Shown here piece after piece: positions 21,081 to 30,794 of a stretch of DNA of 64,000 nucleotides. Every line of letters begins with the position of its first letter. Positions within the stretch are counted from its first letter, which is position 1. The position numbers were made by a program, and so were the translations under genes. The stretch is from Meconema thalassinum (Eukaryota > Arthropoda > Insecta > Orthoptera > Tettigoniidae): positions 310,001 through 374,000 of the forward strand of contig CAMPQE020000054.1 in the NCBI GenBank assembly GCA_946902985.2. The letters run 5' to 3'. Under the pieces are notes generated by a model. That model ran no database searches, was not told where the DNA came from, and worked only from the letters and a program-made list of their open reading frames with translations.

Positions 21081-23027
21081 CTATGTTTTGAAAAGGATCA
21101 TCTCTAGGGTCTTCCACTCTTGTCTGTCTCTTGCTCTTCTTGTCCATTGTGGTCCGGCAAATTTCTTGAATGTGTCAGCCCAGCGTGTCCTCTGTCTTCC
21201 TACGTTTCTCCTGCCGGTTCTGGGGTCCCACATCGTTAGTCTGTGCGTCCACCTTCTATGCTCCATCCTCGCTACGTGGCCTCCCCATTTCCATTTTAGT
21301 CTGTCCGCTGTGTTGATGACGTCTTTAATACTGGTTCTTCTGCGTATCTCCTCGTTCCGTATTCTGTCTTTCAGCGTGATATTGAGGATTTTTCGTTCCA
21401 TCCTGCGTTGGACTATCTGGAGCGTTTTTCTCTGCTGCGAAGTTAGTGACCATGTTTGACATCCATACAGCATTACTGGGATTACACATTTCTCTAGAAC
21501 TTGTGTTTTCAGGCTTAGTTTCTGAGATTTATCTCCTAAAATGAATTTCAAGGACCAGAATTTTTTCCATGCTTGCCCAATTCTTCTTTTGATTTCTTTC
21601 TCCGTATTGTTATGGAATGAAATATTTTGACCTAGGTATGTATAGTCCTGGACATACTCTAATGTTTCACCGTCAATGTTTACAGGGTTTTCTGTCGCAT
21701 TTGTCATCAGTTTCGTTTTACTCGGGTTCATGGTTAGGCCAGCTTCTTTGCTGACCTTGTTTAATTCTGATACCATTTGTTCTAAGTCTGATGCAGATTC
21801 TGCCATGAGTATGATGTCGTCTGCAAACCGTAGGTGTGTCAGGTTTTGTCCATCTATGTTGATGCCGTGTCTTGTTTTCCATTTCATTTTCCGGAATTGG
21901 TTTTCTAGCAGGCAAGTGAATAGTTTTGGTGAGAGGGGGTCTCCTTGTTTCACTCCTCTCTCTAGCTCGAAGTGTTTTCCCTCCATTTCTGTCCGTATTT
22001 TTGCCTGGCTACTCTCGTAGATTTTTGCTAGAAGTCTGATATACCTTTTCTGTATGTTTTGGTTCTCTAGGGCCTCTAGAACATATGTGTGTTCCACGGA
22101 GTCAAAGGCTTTGTTATAGTCTATAAATGCAATATAGGCTTTAAGATTGAATTCTTGCAGTTTTTCGATGAGTTGGTTTACTGTTTGGAGGTGGTCTACC
22201 GTGCTGAATCCTGATCTGAAACCTGCTTGTTCTATAGGTTGGTTTTCCTCTAGTGATTTTGACATTCTCTTGGTTAATATTTTTGTGAACAGTTTGTATA
22301 GACTTGGCAGCAGACTTATCGGTCTATAGTTGTTGATGTCCTCTTTAGCACCTTTTTTATGGAGCAGGATTATAGTGCTTAGTTTCCATTCCGCTGGTAT
22401 TTCTTCAGATTCGAGTATTGTGTTGAAGAGTCGAGTGATGATTGCAACAAGTTCCTCACCTCCCCATTTTAGGTATTCGTTAAATATACCATCGTCACCT
22501 GGGCATCTTTCATTTTTTATTTCTTTTATTGCTGCACTCACCTCGCTTTGAAGGATGGGGGGTATTTCCTCTTCCTGGTGACCCTTCGGATTATTGAAAT
22601 TTTGAATCATACTTTCCCTCTCGAGGGGGCTGGAGTATAGTTTCTCGTAGAATTCCGTGGCATGTCGCAGTATCTCTTCTCTTGAAGCTAGTCTATTTTC
22701 TTTTACATCCTTCACTCCTAATATCCAGTGTTTGCCATCTGACATTTCTTTCCTGATCTTTCTTACTGATGTCGATCTTTCTATAGCCTTCTTGACCATT
22801 TCGGTGTTGTGATCTCGGATGTCCTTTCGGATTTCTCTTTTTGTGCGTTTGTTCAATTCCGCATATTCTGTCTTTTTCTGATGGTTGGTTTCTGCTTCCC
22901 GTTTTAATTTCTCCCTCTCGTCAGTCAGTCGTCTGGTGCTTTCTTTCAGCTTATTTCCCTTTCCTGACTTTTTCACCCAAATAGAGGACTGTAGCAGCTT
23001 TTGTGATGCACTTCTCCAGTTTATCAT
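21081..23027 (-). pseudogene. LINE ORF2, reverse transcriptase half (frameshifted from endonuclease half)
   Basis: This 648-codon frame holds the reverse transcriptase and the C-terminal domain. Visible boxes, counted from the first Met of this frame, are Leu-His-Lys-Lys-Gly near 222, Asn-Tyr-Arg-Pro-Ile-Ser near 233, Gln-Ala-Gly-Phe-Arg near 267, and Phe-Ile-Asp-Tyr-Asn-Lys-Ala-Phe-Asp around 301 with catalytic Asp303. They continue with Gly-Val-Lys-Gln-Gly-Asp-Pro-Leu-Ser near 358 and Phe-Ala-Asp-Asp at 401-404. The C-terminus has Leu-Tyr-Gly-Cys-Gln-Thr-Trp and a Trp-Gly-Gly-His-Val-Ala-Arg segment. The catalytic residues are intact. It shares an overlap with the endonuclease frame at 22951-23027, so one small indel splits the ancestral ORF2. 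Confidence 0.9.
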
Positions 23028-23934
23028 ATAGGTTCTGTGTGCTCATCTCCTCTTGTTCTTCCAGCTCTTGCTGGTTCTTCTTCAGTTTCTCTGTGTACTG
23101 GATTCGGTTGGTTCTTTCCGGGTCGAACCTTTGGGTTTTAACGTATGGGCATTGTTTCTTTGGAATAAGCATTTTCATTCGAACCATTCTGTGATCTGTG
23201 TCAAGTTTCAGACCATTGATCACCTGGATATCTTTGATGCCCTCTAGTCTGTCTGCTAGTATGAAGTCAATTTCATTCCTTGTTTTCCCATTTGGTGCTC
23301 TCCATGTCCAGCTACTGCTTGGGTTTTTCTTGAAAAAGGTATTAACGATTTTTAGTCCTTGTCCCTGTGCGAATTGTATAAGCCTGTCCCCTCGTTCGTT
23401 TCTGGATCCATAGCCGTAGGGTCCTATCGGCTCCTCTTCCTCAAATTCTTGATTGCCTATTTTACTATTGAAGTCCCCCATTACAACGGTTCTATGGGCT
23501 TTGTAGTGGTTTAATATGTCTTGTAGAAGGCCGTAGAAATGTTCGATTTCTTCCTCCGTACTAGCTTCTGTGGGAGCATAGACTTGGATAATTGTGAAGG
23601 TATGTCTGTTTAATTTCAGGAATAGTACAGCTATCCTCTCAGAGACCCCTTTAACTTCTTTAATGCAATGTTTTTGTTTCTTCTTTATTATGGATTCCAC
23701 TCCTTTCTGTCCTTTCGTTTCGCCTATGTAGCTGAATATATCTCCTTCCAGTGTTTCAATTATTTCCTGCCCATATTTTCTAACCTCACTAAGACCTAGT
23801 GTATCGAATTTCAGGTCAGCTAATGCATTCTTTAATTCCGTTTCTCTTTCTTCCGTTCTCAGAGTCCTTACATTCCAGGTGGCGATTATTAGTTCTTCCT
23901 TGTTCTCCTTGTGTACCGTCTGTTTAGTGCACAT
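22951..23934 (-). pseudogene. LINE ORF2, APE-type endonuclease half
   Basis: The ATG at 23934-23932 overlaps the ORF1 stop in the sequence TGATG. Exonuclease-endonuclease-phosphatase residues are all in place: Asn21 in Thr-Trp-Asn-Val, Glu50 in Leu-Ser-Glu-Val, Asp154/Asn156 in Gly-Asp-Phe-Asn, Asp223 in Glu-Ile-Asp-Phe-Ile-Leu, and Asp247/His248 in Thr-Asp-His-Arg. This domain makes the target nick for target-primed reverse transcription. The frame ends at 22951, just after the point where the RT frame takes over, so the break is a recent indel in an otherwise functional-looking gene. Confidence 0.9.
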
Positions 23935-24794
23935 CACCTCCTGGTTGTTGGTGCTCGGTTTTTTGTGTTTAGATCATTTGTGTTTAGGTCATTCCATTTT
24001 GTCCAGTGCCCATTTAGAAGGATCTTCTGATATCCAACTTTTACTTCGTGGTTGCCTTTATTTCTCTGTTCTCTGGCTATGCTTCTTAGTGCTGCTTGAA
24101 TCTCTCTCTCATTCTTAGTAAGGTCGTCGTCTATATAAACGTCTTGCCCTTTTAGCGTCGCCTTGTTTCGAACTATTCTTAACTTGTCTGTGAAGTTCTT
24201 GAAGGTGACTCTCAAGATCCCTCGGTTGTTTTTATCTTTCCCTATGTATGTCATGTTCTCTATTTCAACATCTACATTTATCTTCCCTAAGATCTCTGTA
24301 GCTTTTGCATCTACTTCTTTTTTGTTATCATTCTCTATCGTTAGTTCTTTTCCTTTAATTACGATATTGTTCTTTCTCATCCTTTTTTCCGTTTGTTCTT
24401 CCCATGTCTCTAGGGTTTTGATTCTTTCTGATATCAAATTTAATTTTTCTTGTGTCAAATTTAATTTTTCTTGCGTCGTGTTCTCTATGTTTGTTATTCT
24501 TGACTCCACTGCCTCGTTTACCTCTTTCCATTTTTCGTGTGTCTTCTCTATAGTTTCTTTGATAGACATGATTTCTTGATTAGTTTCACGCCTAAATTCG
24601 TCACTCTGGGATTTTAGGTTCCTGAGTTCAGTCCAGATCTCCGAGAACATTTCCTTGATTTCCGAACCCTGCTGTTGTTCTTCATCACCGGAACTTTCCG
24701 ATAATTCCATAGTGGTCTTGTGGTTTTTCCGATTTTTCTTTTTCGGTGGCATATTGTCTCTTCTGATGTTCGTTAGGTGTTCCTGCTCTCTCAC
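23934..24794 (-). CDS. LINE ORF1 protein (coiled coil plus RRM-like domain)
   Basis: 286 codons. The first third is basic (Pro-Pro-Lys-Lys-Lys) then acidic. Residues of about 45-130 form a heptad-rich coiled coil with a short duplication (Glu-Lys-Leu-Asn-Leu twice). The C-terminal half begins Lys-Asn-Asn-Ile-Val-Ile-Lys-Gly and continues with Ile-Leu-Arg-Val-Thr-Phe. It resembles the RNA-binding RRM and C-terminal domains of L1-type ORF1p, which coats LINE RNA into an RNP. No stops or frameshifts are seen. A second Met at about residue 15 (Met-Pro-Pro-Lys-Lys) could be the true start. The stop TGA overlaps the ORF2 start by one base. Confidence 0.85.
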   Translation of the reverse strand: MREQEHLTNIRRDNMPPKKKNRKNHKTTMELSESSGDEEQQQGSEIKEMFSEIWTELRNLKSQSDEFRRETNQEIMSIKETIEKTHEKWKEVNEAVESRITNIENTTQEKLNLTQEKLNLISERIKTLETWEEQTEKRMRKNNIVIKGKELTIENDNKKEVDAKATEILGKINVDVEIENMTYIGKDKNNRGILRVTFKNFTDKLRIVRNKATLKGQDVYIDDDLTKNEREIQAALRSIAREQRNKGNHEVKVGYQKILLNGHWTKWNDLNTNDLNTKNRAPTTRR

Positions 24795-24831
24795 GTGCTT
24801 TATATATGAGAGAACTACTGTTGGATACCGG

Positions 24832-25069
24832 TATATTTGTGCTGTCTAGGAGTGATTTGTGGCATAGCATGTAATGTACTCATGTAGGATACTTATTATG
24901 TTATATTGTATGTATCTTCTGTTGTATGGCGTTTTCCCTGCATCATCTGTTATATTTGTGCTGTCTAGGAGTGATTTGTGGCATAGCATGTAATGTACTC
25001 ATGTAGGATACTTATTATGTTATACTGTATGTATCTTCTGTTGTATGGCGTTTTTCCTGCATCATCTGT
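24832..25069 (-). repeat. LINE 5' monomers, 119 bp x 2
   Basis: TATATTTGTGCTGTCTAGGA starts at 24832 and again at 24951. The units are near identical and abut the LINE 5' end. A further AAATTTGTGCT at 25084 may start a truncated third unit. Tandem 5' monomers often carry the internal promoter of LINEs. Confidence 0.8.
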
Positions 25070-25106
25070 TGTAAGGCATTTACAAATTTGTGCTATTGCA
25101 TACGGC

Positions 25107-25205
25107 TTTCAATTCGTGAAGAATGCTTTACCGCATTTAGCGCAGGTCACTGGTTTCAATTCGTGCAGAATGCTTTATCGCATTTAGCGCAGGTCACTGG
25201 TTTCT
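25107..25205 (-). pseudogene. degenerate C2H2 zinc-finger remnant, 47-bp tandem pair
   Basis: On the minus strand each 47-bp unit encodes Cys-Ala-Lys-Cys-(Gly/Asp)-Lys-Ala-Phe, the first half of a C2H2 finger. The upstream sequence reads Thr-Gly-Lys-Lys-Pro-Val-Thr, a finger linker. The unit length is not a multiple of three and a TGA follows each motif, so it is not functional. It is on the opposite strand to the acidic exons, so it is not their finger exon. Confidence 0.5.
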
Positions 25206-25633
25206 TGCCGGTGGTACTTGTCCATACAGGGTTTTTATGTGTTACCTGCGACTTCTGAGGTAGGACATTCACTTATATTTTTTGTTTCTGTATGCGATTT
25301 GTGTTATGACCATCGTTGTGCAATATAACCTCACTATCCCCTTGTGCTGGGAGGTATTATTAATTACTAATATTTTCTATTTACCTTTACCATTGATAGG
25401 TTCTTGTATTCTTGCGTTGTGGGTGACTTCCTACCGCACTTTTGTAACTTTTATAAGTTGTACTGGATACGTTTTACTTCGCCTCAAACTAAAACCCGGG
25501 GAGCTCAGAATTGGCGCGTGTTTACTTGACTTCTCCTTTATTGGAGAATACTAATATTCCTCCTCAAATAGTAGAACGTGATCGATGTCACTGACCATCG
25601 TCTGCATGTATATTCAAAGGCTTTCTCTGAGAG
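25206..25633. other. no recognised feature
   Basis: AT-rich sequence without motif, repeat end or plausible exon that I can identify. Confidence 0.4.
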
Positions 25634-26294
25634 CAGGGCCTGGGCTATTAACGGGCGCCAAATTTTAGGGGGCGCCGACATTTAAGTAACGCTGAACGCA
25701 GAAAAGGTTTACCCAAAAATCCCAAAATTAAAAATCAGTACGACATGGAAATCTTGAACATATATGAATACGTCATAAAAATGATTTGAAAACTACTTTC
25801 CCTAATCTTCAGGTAGCAACTAGAATATTTCTGACTTTACCAGTCACCAACTGATCCGCATAAACAGGTTTTTCTGTTTTGACTCGGCTAAAGAATTTGA
25901 AAAGATCAACTCCTTCTGACAGCAAATTAATTCTCTATTGCTATTGTGTTGTGAAAAAGACGTAACCCTTAGCACAGACTCTTCTGACATTATAAATAAA
26001 TTTGCAAAGTTAATAGCCAGAAAATAACCTTTGATATGAAATGTGTCTGTATATTGTACTTTTAAAATTTAACTTTTGAATTTGTAATCTTGGTTTTTAG
26101 TGTGATTAATGTATCAATAAATGGCTACAAAATTGTATGAACGACTTACTTTTCTTATTATTTCCTGTAATACAATATTAGTAACGTAGTTGATTGTAAA
26201 AAAAATATTATCCTATTTTTATAACATATAAATGAGAAAAAGGGCGCCAGTAGACCATTTGCCCAGGGCGTCTATCACCTTAGCCCGGGGCCTG
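25634..26294. mobile_element. hAT-like non-autonomous element, copy 2
   Basis: The left end CAGGGCCTGGGCTA and the right end, read on the minus strand, CAGGCCCCGGGCTA form a 14-bp imperfect terminal inverted repeat. Flanks are TCTGAGAG (25626-25633) and CCTGAGAG (26295-26302), an 8-bp duplication with one mismatch. Size 661 bp, no coding capacity. The interior matches copy 1 at 5408-6487. Confidence 0.75.
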
Positions 26295-26730
26295 CCTGAG
26301 AGTCTCAACATTACTAATAATATTCTATCACTGGTCATGAAATCATATATTCTCACTCCATCCTGACGTCTATCCGTGATTTCAAACTCAATATACATGG
26401 TTATGTTTCAACATACACTTCATCTAATGAACAGGTGACCAGAAAAAAAATACACAGTTCAAAAAAGTTAGGGGAACATGTTTTGTAACGTCTGGTATGT
26501 GAACATTAATTATGTAGATGGGGTTCCAATGGTCGTACAGCATCCCTTGGGACCTTAGCTACTCAGGGTACGTCAAATCGAAGTTATTCTCCGTCTGTAG
26601 GCGTAGCCATGCATTTAATTGTCAAGTGACCCCTCAAAACAAAGTGAATAGCGGTGCGTCCGTGTGTTGTTGTGAGGTACACAGACTACTGCGGTCTTTT
26701 GAGCACGTTGTACATAAACCGGCACATGAG

Positions 26731-27073
26731 ATGAGACGCCTTAACGAGGTTCAAGTCTTAAGGGCTGTCACTTTCATCCATGAAGGATGGACTATTCGTC
26801 GTGTTGCTGTGTCTCTCCATCGTTTATTCAACGCTTGTGGAATCGCTACAATGAGACAGACCATTTCACAACGAGGGTTGGACAAGGCCATGGACGCATG
26901 ACAACCCCATATGATGACCGATATCTGACCATCTGTGCGTCGCGGCTTCAATCAGCAACTGCCAGAGAATTGCAACAAGACCTCAGGAGGGTCACTGGAG
27001 TCACGGTGTCCGACCAGACAGTAAGGAACAGACGTGCTGTTCGAGTGCCCCGTTTAACGCAGCAACATCACGC
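26731..27073 (+). pseudogene. Tc1 transposase, N-terminal half
   Basis: The ATG at 26731 starts a helix-turn-helix DNA-binding region (Val-Ala-Val-Ser-Leu-His). A frameshift near 26815-26825 moves the reading to the next frame, which continues Phe-Ile-Gln-Arg-Leu-Trp-Asn-Arg-Tyr, then Thr-Gly-Val-Thr-Val-Ser-Asp-Gln-Thr-Val. It breaks at 27073 where the LINE inserted. The second half is at 28293-28925. Together they would bind the inverted repeats and cut and paste the element. Confidence 0.8.
27063..27073. repeat. LINE target-site duplication, left
   Basis: CAACATCACGC, repeated exactly at 28282-28292 on the other side of the nested LINE. Confidence 0.85.
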
Positions 27074-27096
27074 TCCTAGATCTGCACACCGGCCCC

Positions 27097-27972
27097 AAGT
27101 CGGACACGGACTCCTCCGTCTATCGGAGGCTGTTCCAGTCCGTGGTGAGCCGGTATCCGGGATCAGGGCTTCTATTCACGGACGGTTCGAGGGTAAACGA
27201 GAAAGTAGGCTGTGCATTTGTGGTTGAGGATCGTCGGTTTCTCTTTTCACTTCCCGAGGCCTGTGACGTGTACACAGCGGAGCTCTATGCCATCTTAGAG
27301 GCTCTGCGGTACACGTTATCAGACGATCACCAGCACTTTCTTGTGTTTACTGACTCTCTGAGTGCGCTGCAAGCGATCGGTGTGTGTTTCCCGAAGCACC
27401 CGTTGGTCCAGCGTGTGCACGACCTGCACGTAAGTTCGCGTAACGCTGGAACTGGGGTGACCTTTGTGTGGCTTCCTAGCCACATGGGTATTGCGGGAAA
27501 CGAGCTTGCTGATCAGGCGGCGAGAGAGGCAGGCGCACTGCCCTCGCTACCGTATAAGGTGCCAGCTAGTGACGTGCGCTCTCAGTTGCGGCATTCGATC
27601 CTGTCGCATTGGGAGGAAGCATGGCGTGCCACGCCTCCACCCAACAAACTGAGAGGCATCAAGGAGATAACGAAGGTTTGGAAATCTTCCTTCCGATCTC
27701 TCCGGAAGGAAGCTGTGGTACTCTGTCGACTCCGGATCGGCCATGGGATTGCTACTCACTCCCACTTGCTAAAGAGAGAAAATCCCCCTGTGTGTGCTTG
27801 CGACGCCCACCTAACCGTGGCACACCTTCTCTTGGAGAGTGTGGATCTGGCCGATCTGCGAAGGACTCTTAAACTGCCTAATACCCTCTCCCTTATTCTC
27901 CGTGATGACGGGCCGTCAGCTGACCTCGTCATCCGGTTCATGAGGGAGAGTGGTTACTTTTTTAAGTTTTAA
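27097..27972 (+). pseudogene. LINE ORF2 C-terminus with RNase H domain
   Basis: RNase H removes the RNA strand of the RNA-DNA hybrid during LINE replication. Numbered from the Met at 27142, the catalytic set is complete: Asp14 in Phe-Thr-Asp-Gly-Ser, Glu47 in Thr-Ala-Glu-Leu-Tyr, Asp71 in Phe-Thr-Asp-Ser-Leu, His114 in Ser-His-Met-Gly-Ile and Asp124 in Glu-Leu-Ala-Asp-Gln. The open frame extends upstream of that Met toward the truncation point, so 27142 is not a real start. A TAA at 27970-27972 ends it. No lesion is present in the retained part. It is non-functional only because the RT and endonuclease are absent. Confidence 0.88.
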
Positions 27973-28228
27973 TGTGTAGTTACGACTTTTAATTCAGGTT
28001 AAATCTGTTTTATGTTTTTATTGTGTTCATCTATTTTATTGTTCACTAAGTTATGCCTTATTTGTTTTATACTTTTTTACCATCCGCCTTTTATTCTTTT
28101 TATTCAAATAAGGCATAATTTTTGGGGCTCACTGTCTGTTTTATAATCACCATTTTCGTTTCATCCATGGCAGTGAGTTGTTTTATCTACATCCTTTCAT
28201 TTCACGCCATTTCATTTCATTAGGAACC

Positions 28229-28281
28229 GATAACCTCGATGTTAGGCCCCTTAAAACAACAATTAACATCATCATCATCAC
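28229..28281 (+). repeat. LINE 3' tail, reference copy
   Basis: GATAACCTCGATGTTAGGCC, then CCTTAAAACAACAATTAACA and an ATC-type simple tail. This is the only tail in the window still joined to its LINE, so it identifies the source of the solo tails at 2173, 13962, 18222, 35468, 36583 and 61741. Confidence 0.8.
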
Positions 28282-28292
28282 CAACATCACGC

Positions 28293-28925
28293 AGCTCGCA
28301 TTCTGTTTGCGCGTACCCACGTCAACTGTCAACTTTGCCAATGGAGCCCTGTGTTGTTCTCAGAGGAGTCCAGATTACCACTGACTCTGCGTGATGGACG
28401 TCAACGTGTATAGAGACGCCGTGGTGGGCAGTACATGCCAAATGTTGTCCAGGAAGTCGACTGATTCGGACAAGGTTCTGTTATGGGGGTGGAATCAGTA
28501 TTGATGGCCGTACGGATCTTGTCGTCGTCCACGGTAATCGTACTGCTGCGGGGTACATCGAGCAGATACAACTACAGCATGCGTTGGCCGCTGCATACGA
28601 TGCTGTCCCTGAATTCGTACTCATGCACGGCAATGCCAGGGTTCATGTAGGGCGCATAACCAGAGTTGTCTTGCGAGAACTGGACATTCAAGATATGGAA
28701 TGGCCAGCAGTGAGTCCCGACCTTAATCCCATCGAGTATGTGTGGGATAGGTTTGACAGAAGTGTTCGTGGGTGTTCTGTTCCAACACGGGCGCTCCAAG
28801 ACCTCGAACAGGCTCTTATTGAAGAATGGGACCTGATACCGCAACGTGACCTCCGCCGACTTGTACGGAGCATGCCACGTAGGGGCCAAGCTGTTATAAA
28901 TGCTCGTGGAGGACATACACCATAC
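28293..28925 (+). pseudogene. Tc1 transposase, catalytic half
   Basis: The DDE domain reads Leu-Phe-Ser-Glu-Glu-Ser-Arg-Phe, where the first catalytic Asp is changed to Glu. It continues to Met-His-Gly-Asn-Ala-Arg-Val-His, where the second Asp is changed to Gly. The tail reads Trp-Pro-Ala-Val-Ser-Pro-Asp-Leu-Asn-Pro-Ile-Glu, which keeps the third acidic residue. A stop in the early part and a frameshift precede the open stretch at 28584-28925. The enzyme is dead even without the LINE. Confidence 0.85.
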
Positions 28926-29130
28926 TGAAGCTCTCCAACTGTGATAAAATCCACCTAGGGGTACGGTTATCACTTTGTTTTCGCCACTATTTGTACATTT
29001 CCGTTTGTGTTCTGAAAATGAACGAGAATCCATCGATATTCTTTCGTATACGTCAACTGTACAGAATAAATGTTTAGTAGGTAATTATACCTGGGTGTGA
29101 GGTATTGCTTTGTGGAGAACGGCATCCGTT

Positions 29131-29164
29131 CAAAAACATGTTGCCCTAATTTTTTTGAACTGTG
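29131..29164. repeat. Tc1 right terminal inverted repeat
   Basis: Mirror of the left end with one C/G mismatch and small A/T-run length differences. It is followed by the TA target dinucleotide. Confidence 0.9.
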
Positions 29165-29574
29165 TAACATCCTATAATCTAAAGGTAACTTTCCTTACTT
29201 TTAACTATTCGTAATAGGCTGTTCCTACTGTATAAGACACCTCCAAATCGCTACTTTAGCCTATCACAAATATCAAAAACTAAGGACAGAAAGTATCCTA
29301 ACTGGACTATGTTATATTTACATTCACAAATCCTCTTCCTCAAACAGCATATGACAAAGAAATATAGTCAGAAAGGATGACTTATCATGGTTTCATCCCC
29401 CTCCGTAGTTTAGGGCCAAGGACGGCCCCTTCCATAACGACTAATTCATAATTTAAAGAAGGCACTCATTTCAATGATGTCTTACATCTTGCTCACATAA
29501 ATGTTTTGTACACATTACAATTTATTTCACAGTAATAATTTTTGATTATGTTGCGTAATTAATATGATACACAA

Positions 29575-29718
29575 ACTGTGGGCTCCACCATTTATACACT
29601 CCCTAGCCACTCCGGTCATGTGACTGTGGGCTCCACCATTTATACACTCCCTAGCCACTCCGGTCATGTGACTGTGGGCTCCACCATTTATACATTCCCT
29701 AGCCACTGCGGTCATGTG
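29575..29718. repeat. 48-bp tandem repeat x 3
   Basis: Three near-perfect units (GGGCTCCACCATTTATACAC at 29580, 29628 and 29676), with single-base changes in the third. The period is a multiple of three, so both strands show accidental repeating frames. I see no splice sites or start context that make it coding. Confidence 0.9.
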
Positions 29719-29722
29719 ACTG

Positions 29723-30790
29723 GATTCTCCAATGTCGTTTGTTCTCCTCACGCATGGTGTTTACTTGGTGGTTTACACGAGCAAATTATTTCAAACTCCT
29801 CACCTTTATTTTTTTTATAGTTCCCTTCGATTACCATATTCTCCATAGAATCATTATATTTGTCTGATTCGTGCTCTGAATAGGCGTGTCTTCGCTGTTC
29901 TATGACGCGCCCCACGGATTTCTGTAGGCTGGAGATTCACCGTATCGACATCTGCCAAGGCGTGGTTGGAACGCAACTCTGCTGTCCTGGCCTTCATTCG
30001 ATGTATTGGTGATCTATTTTGCCAGTCTCCCTTGTCAACATGTATTGTGAAATTCTACCTCTCTTTTTTTTTGTGAAAAATTTGCTTGTAATTTAAACTT
30101 CTTTACGCAATTTGTTGTCGAGCATAATCTTGATTAAATCTTTGCCTACTATTAACTCTAGAATTTCATCAATTATGTGTCCTAGGTCTTAAATCATAGA
30201 CTAAGGGGCACAATACGTTCATGCCGATTACTGAGATAACTATGGATAGTGATTTATAAATATGAAGTTCCAAGGGAATGTATATCCACTTCAAGCTGGG
30301 AGATATGTCCCAAACACATTGAAGAGAAAGGATAGGTGCAGACAGGTGGCCTTTAATGTTCACCGTCGATATATATCAGCTCCACATTTATTTGTATGTT
30401 AACACTGAAAAATCTTTATTAGTGTATTTTACATTTCTTATAACTGATTAAGATGTGTGTAAGTATTTCCACCCTTATTATTCCCGTTTCCACAGTGTTG
30501 GGAAGGAGATTGAGAGAGAGTTCCTTTGGGGCAACGGTTCTTTCTTACAGCTAGAGTTTATGAGAACAAAATTCTTGTGTAGAAGTGACGCTCCCAGCAA
30601 ACGTTAACATGTTTGTGTTTCTTGGTGTCTACTTTTGTTGTTTTTGTTCTTTGCCGTCAGTAATCCATCATGTGTGATATTTCTCAATATGTACGTTGAT
30701 GTTTTAGATTAAACCCACCTTATTACCGCTATGTACTGTTTAATCAGAATTAAATTTGGCGAGGAGTTGGTAAGAAGTGTCCACGGCCTA
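29723..30790. other. no recognised feature
   Basis: AT-rich unique-looking DNA. Confidence 0.4.
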
Positions 30791-30794
30791 TTAA

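Larger units (their letters stand above)
20702..25069 (-). mobile_element. two-ORF LINE, near full length
   Basis: Order on the minus strand: two 119-bp 5' monomers (25069-24832), ORF1 (24794-23934), ORF2 (23934-21081), a 3' UTR of about 350 bp and an (ATT)n tail at 20702-20727. ORF1 and all main ORF2 domains are present, and a frameshift near 22960-23010 is the only clear lesion. I could not find a target-site duplication by eye. It is a different family from the LINE at 11584-13916. Confidence 0.85.
27074..28281 (+). mobile_element. 5'-truncated LINE (RNase H-bearing) nested in Tc1
   Basis: It starts abruptly inside a coding region, contains the RNase H domain and a 300-bp 3' UTR, and ends with the tail motif GATAACCTCGATGTTAGGCC and an (ATC)n run. 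A perfect 11-bp duplication flanks it. RNase H at the C-terminus of ORF2 is typical of I-type and related clades. Confidence 0.9.
26453..29164 (+). mobile_element. Tc1-type transposon, interrupted
   Basis: Terminal inverted repeats of about 33 bp start CACAGTTCAAAAAAGTTAGG at 26453, and the mirrored end is at 29131-29164. TA dinucleotides flank both ends (26451-26452 and 29165-29166). Subtracting the nested LINE (1,208 bp plus the 11-bp duplication) leaves about 1.49 kb, the usual size of a Tc1 element. Confidence 0.9.

Noticed and set aside
28572..29033. 153-codon minus-strand frame
   Set aside because: It overlaps the Tc1 catalytic domain on the opposite strand, where the transposase motifs are clear.
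29575..29751. 16-residue repeat protein on the minus strand
   Set aside because: The period of 48 bp makes any frame repeat. No start context, splice site or family match supports it.
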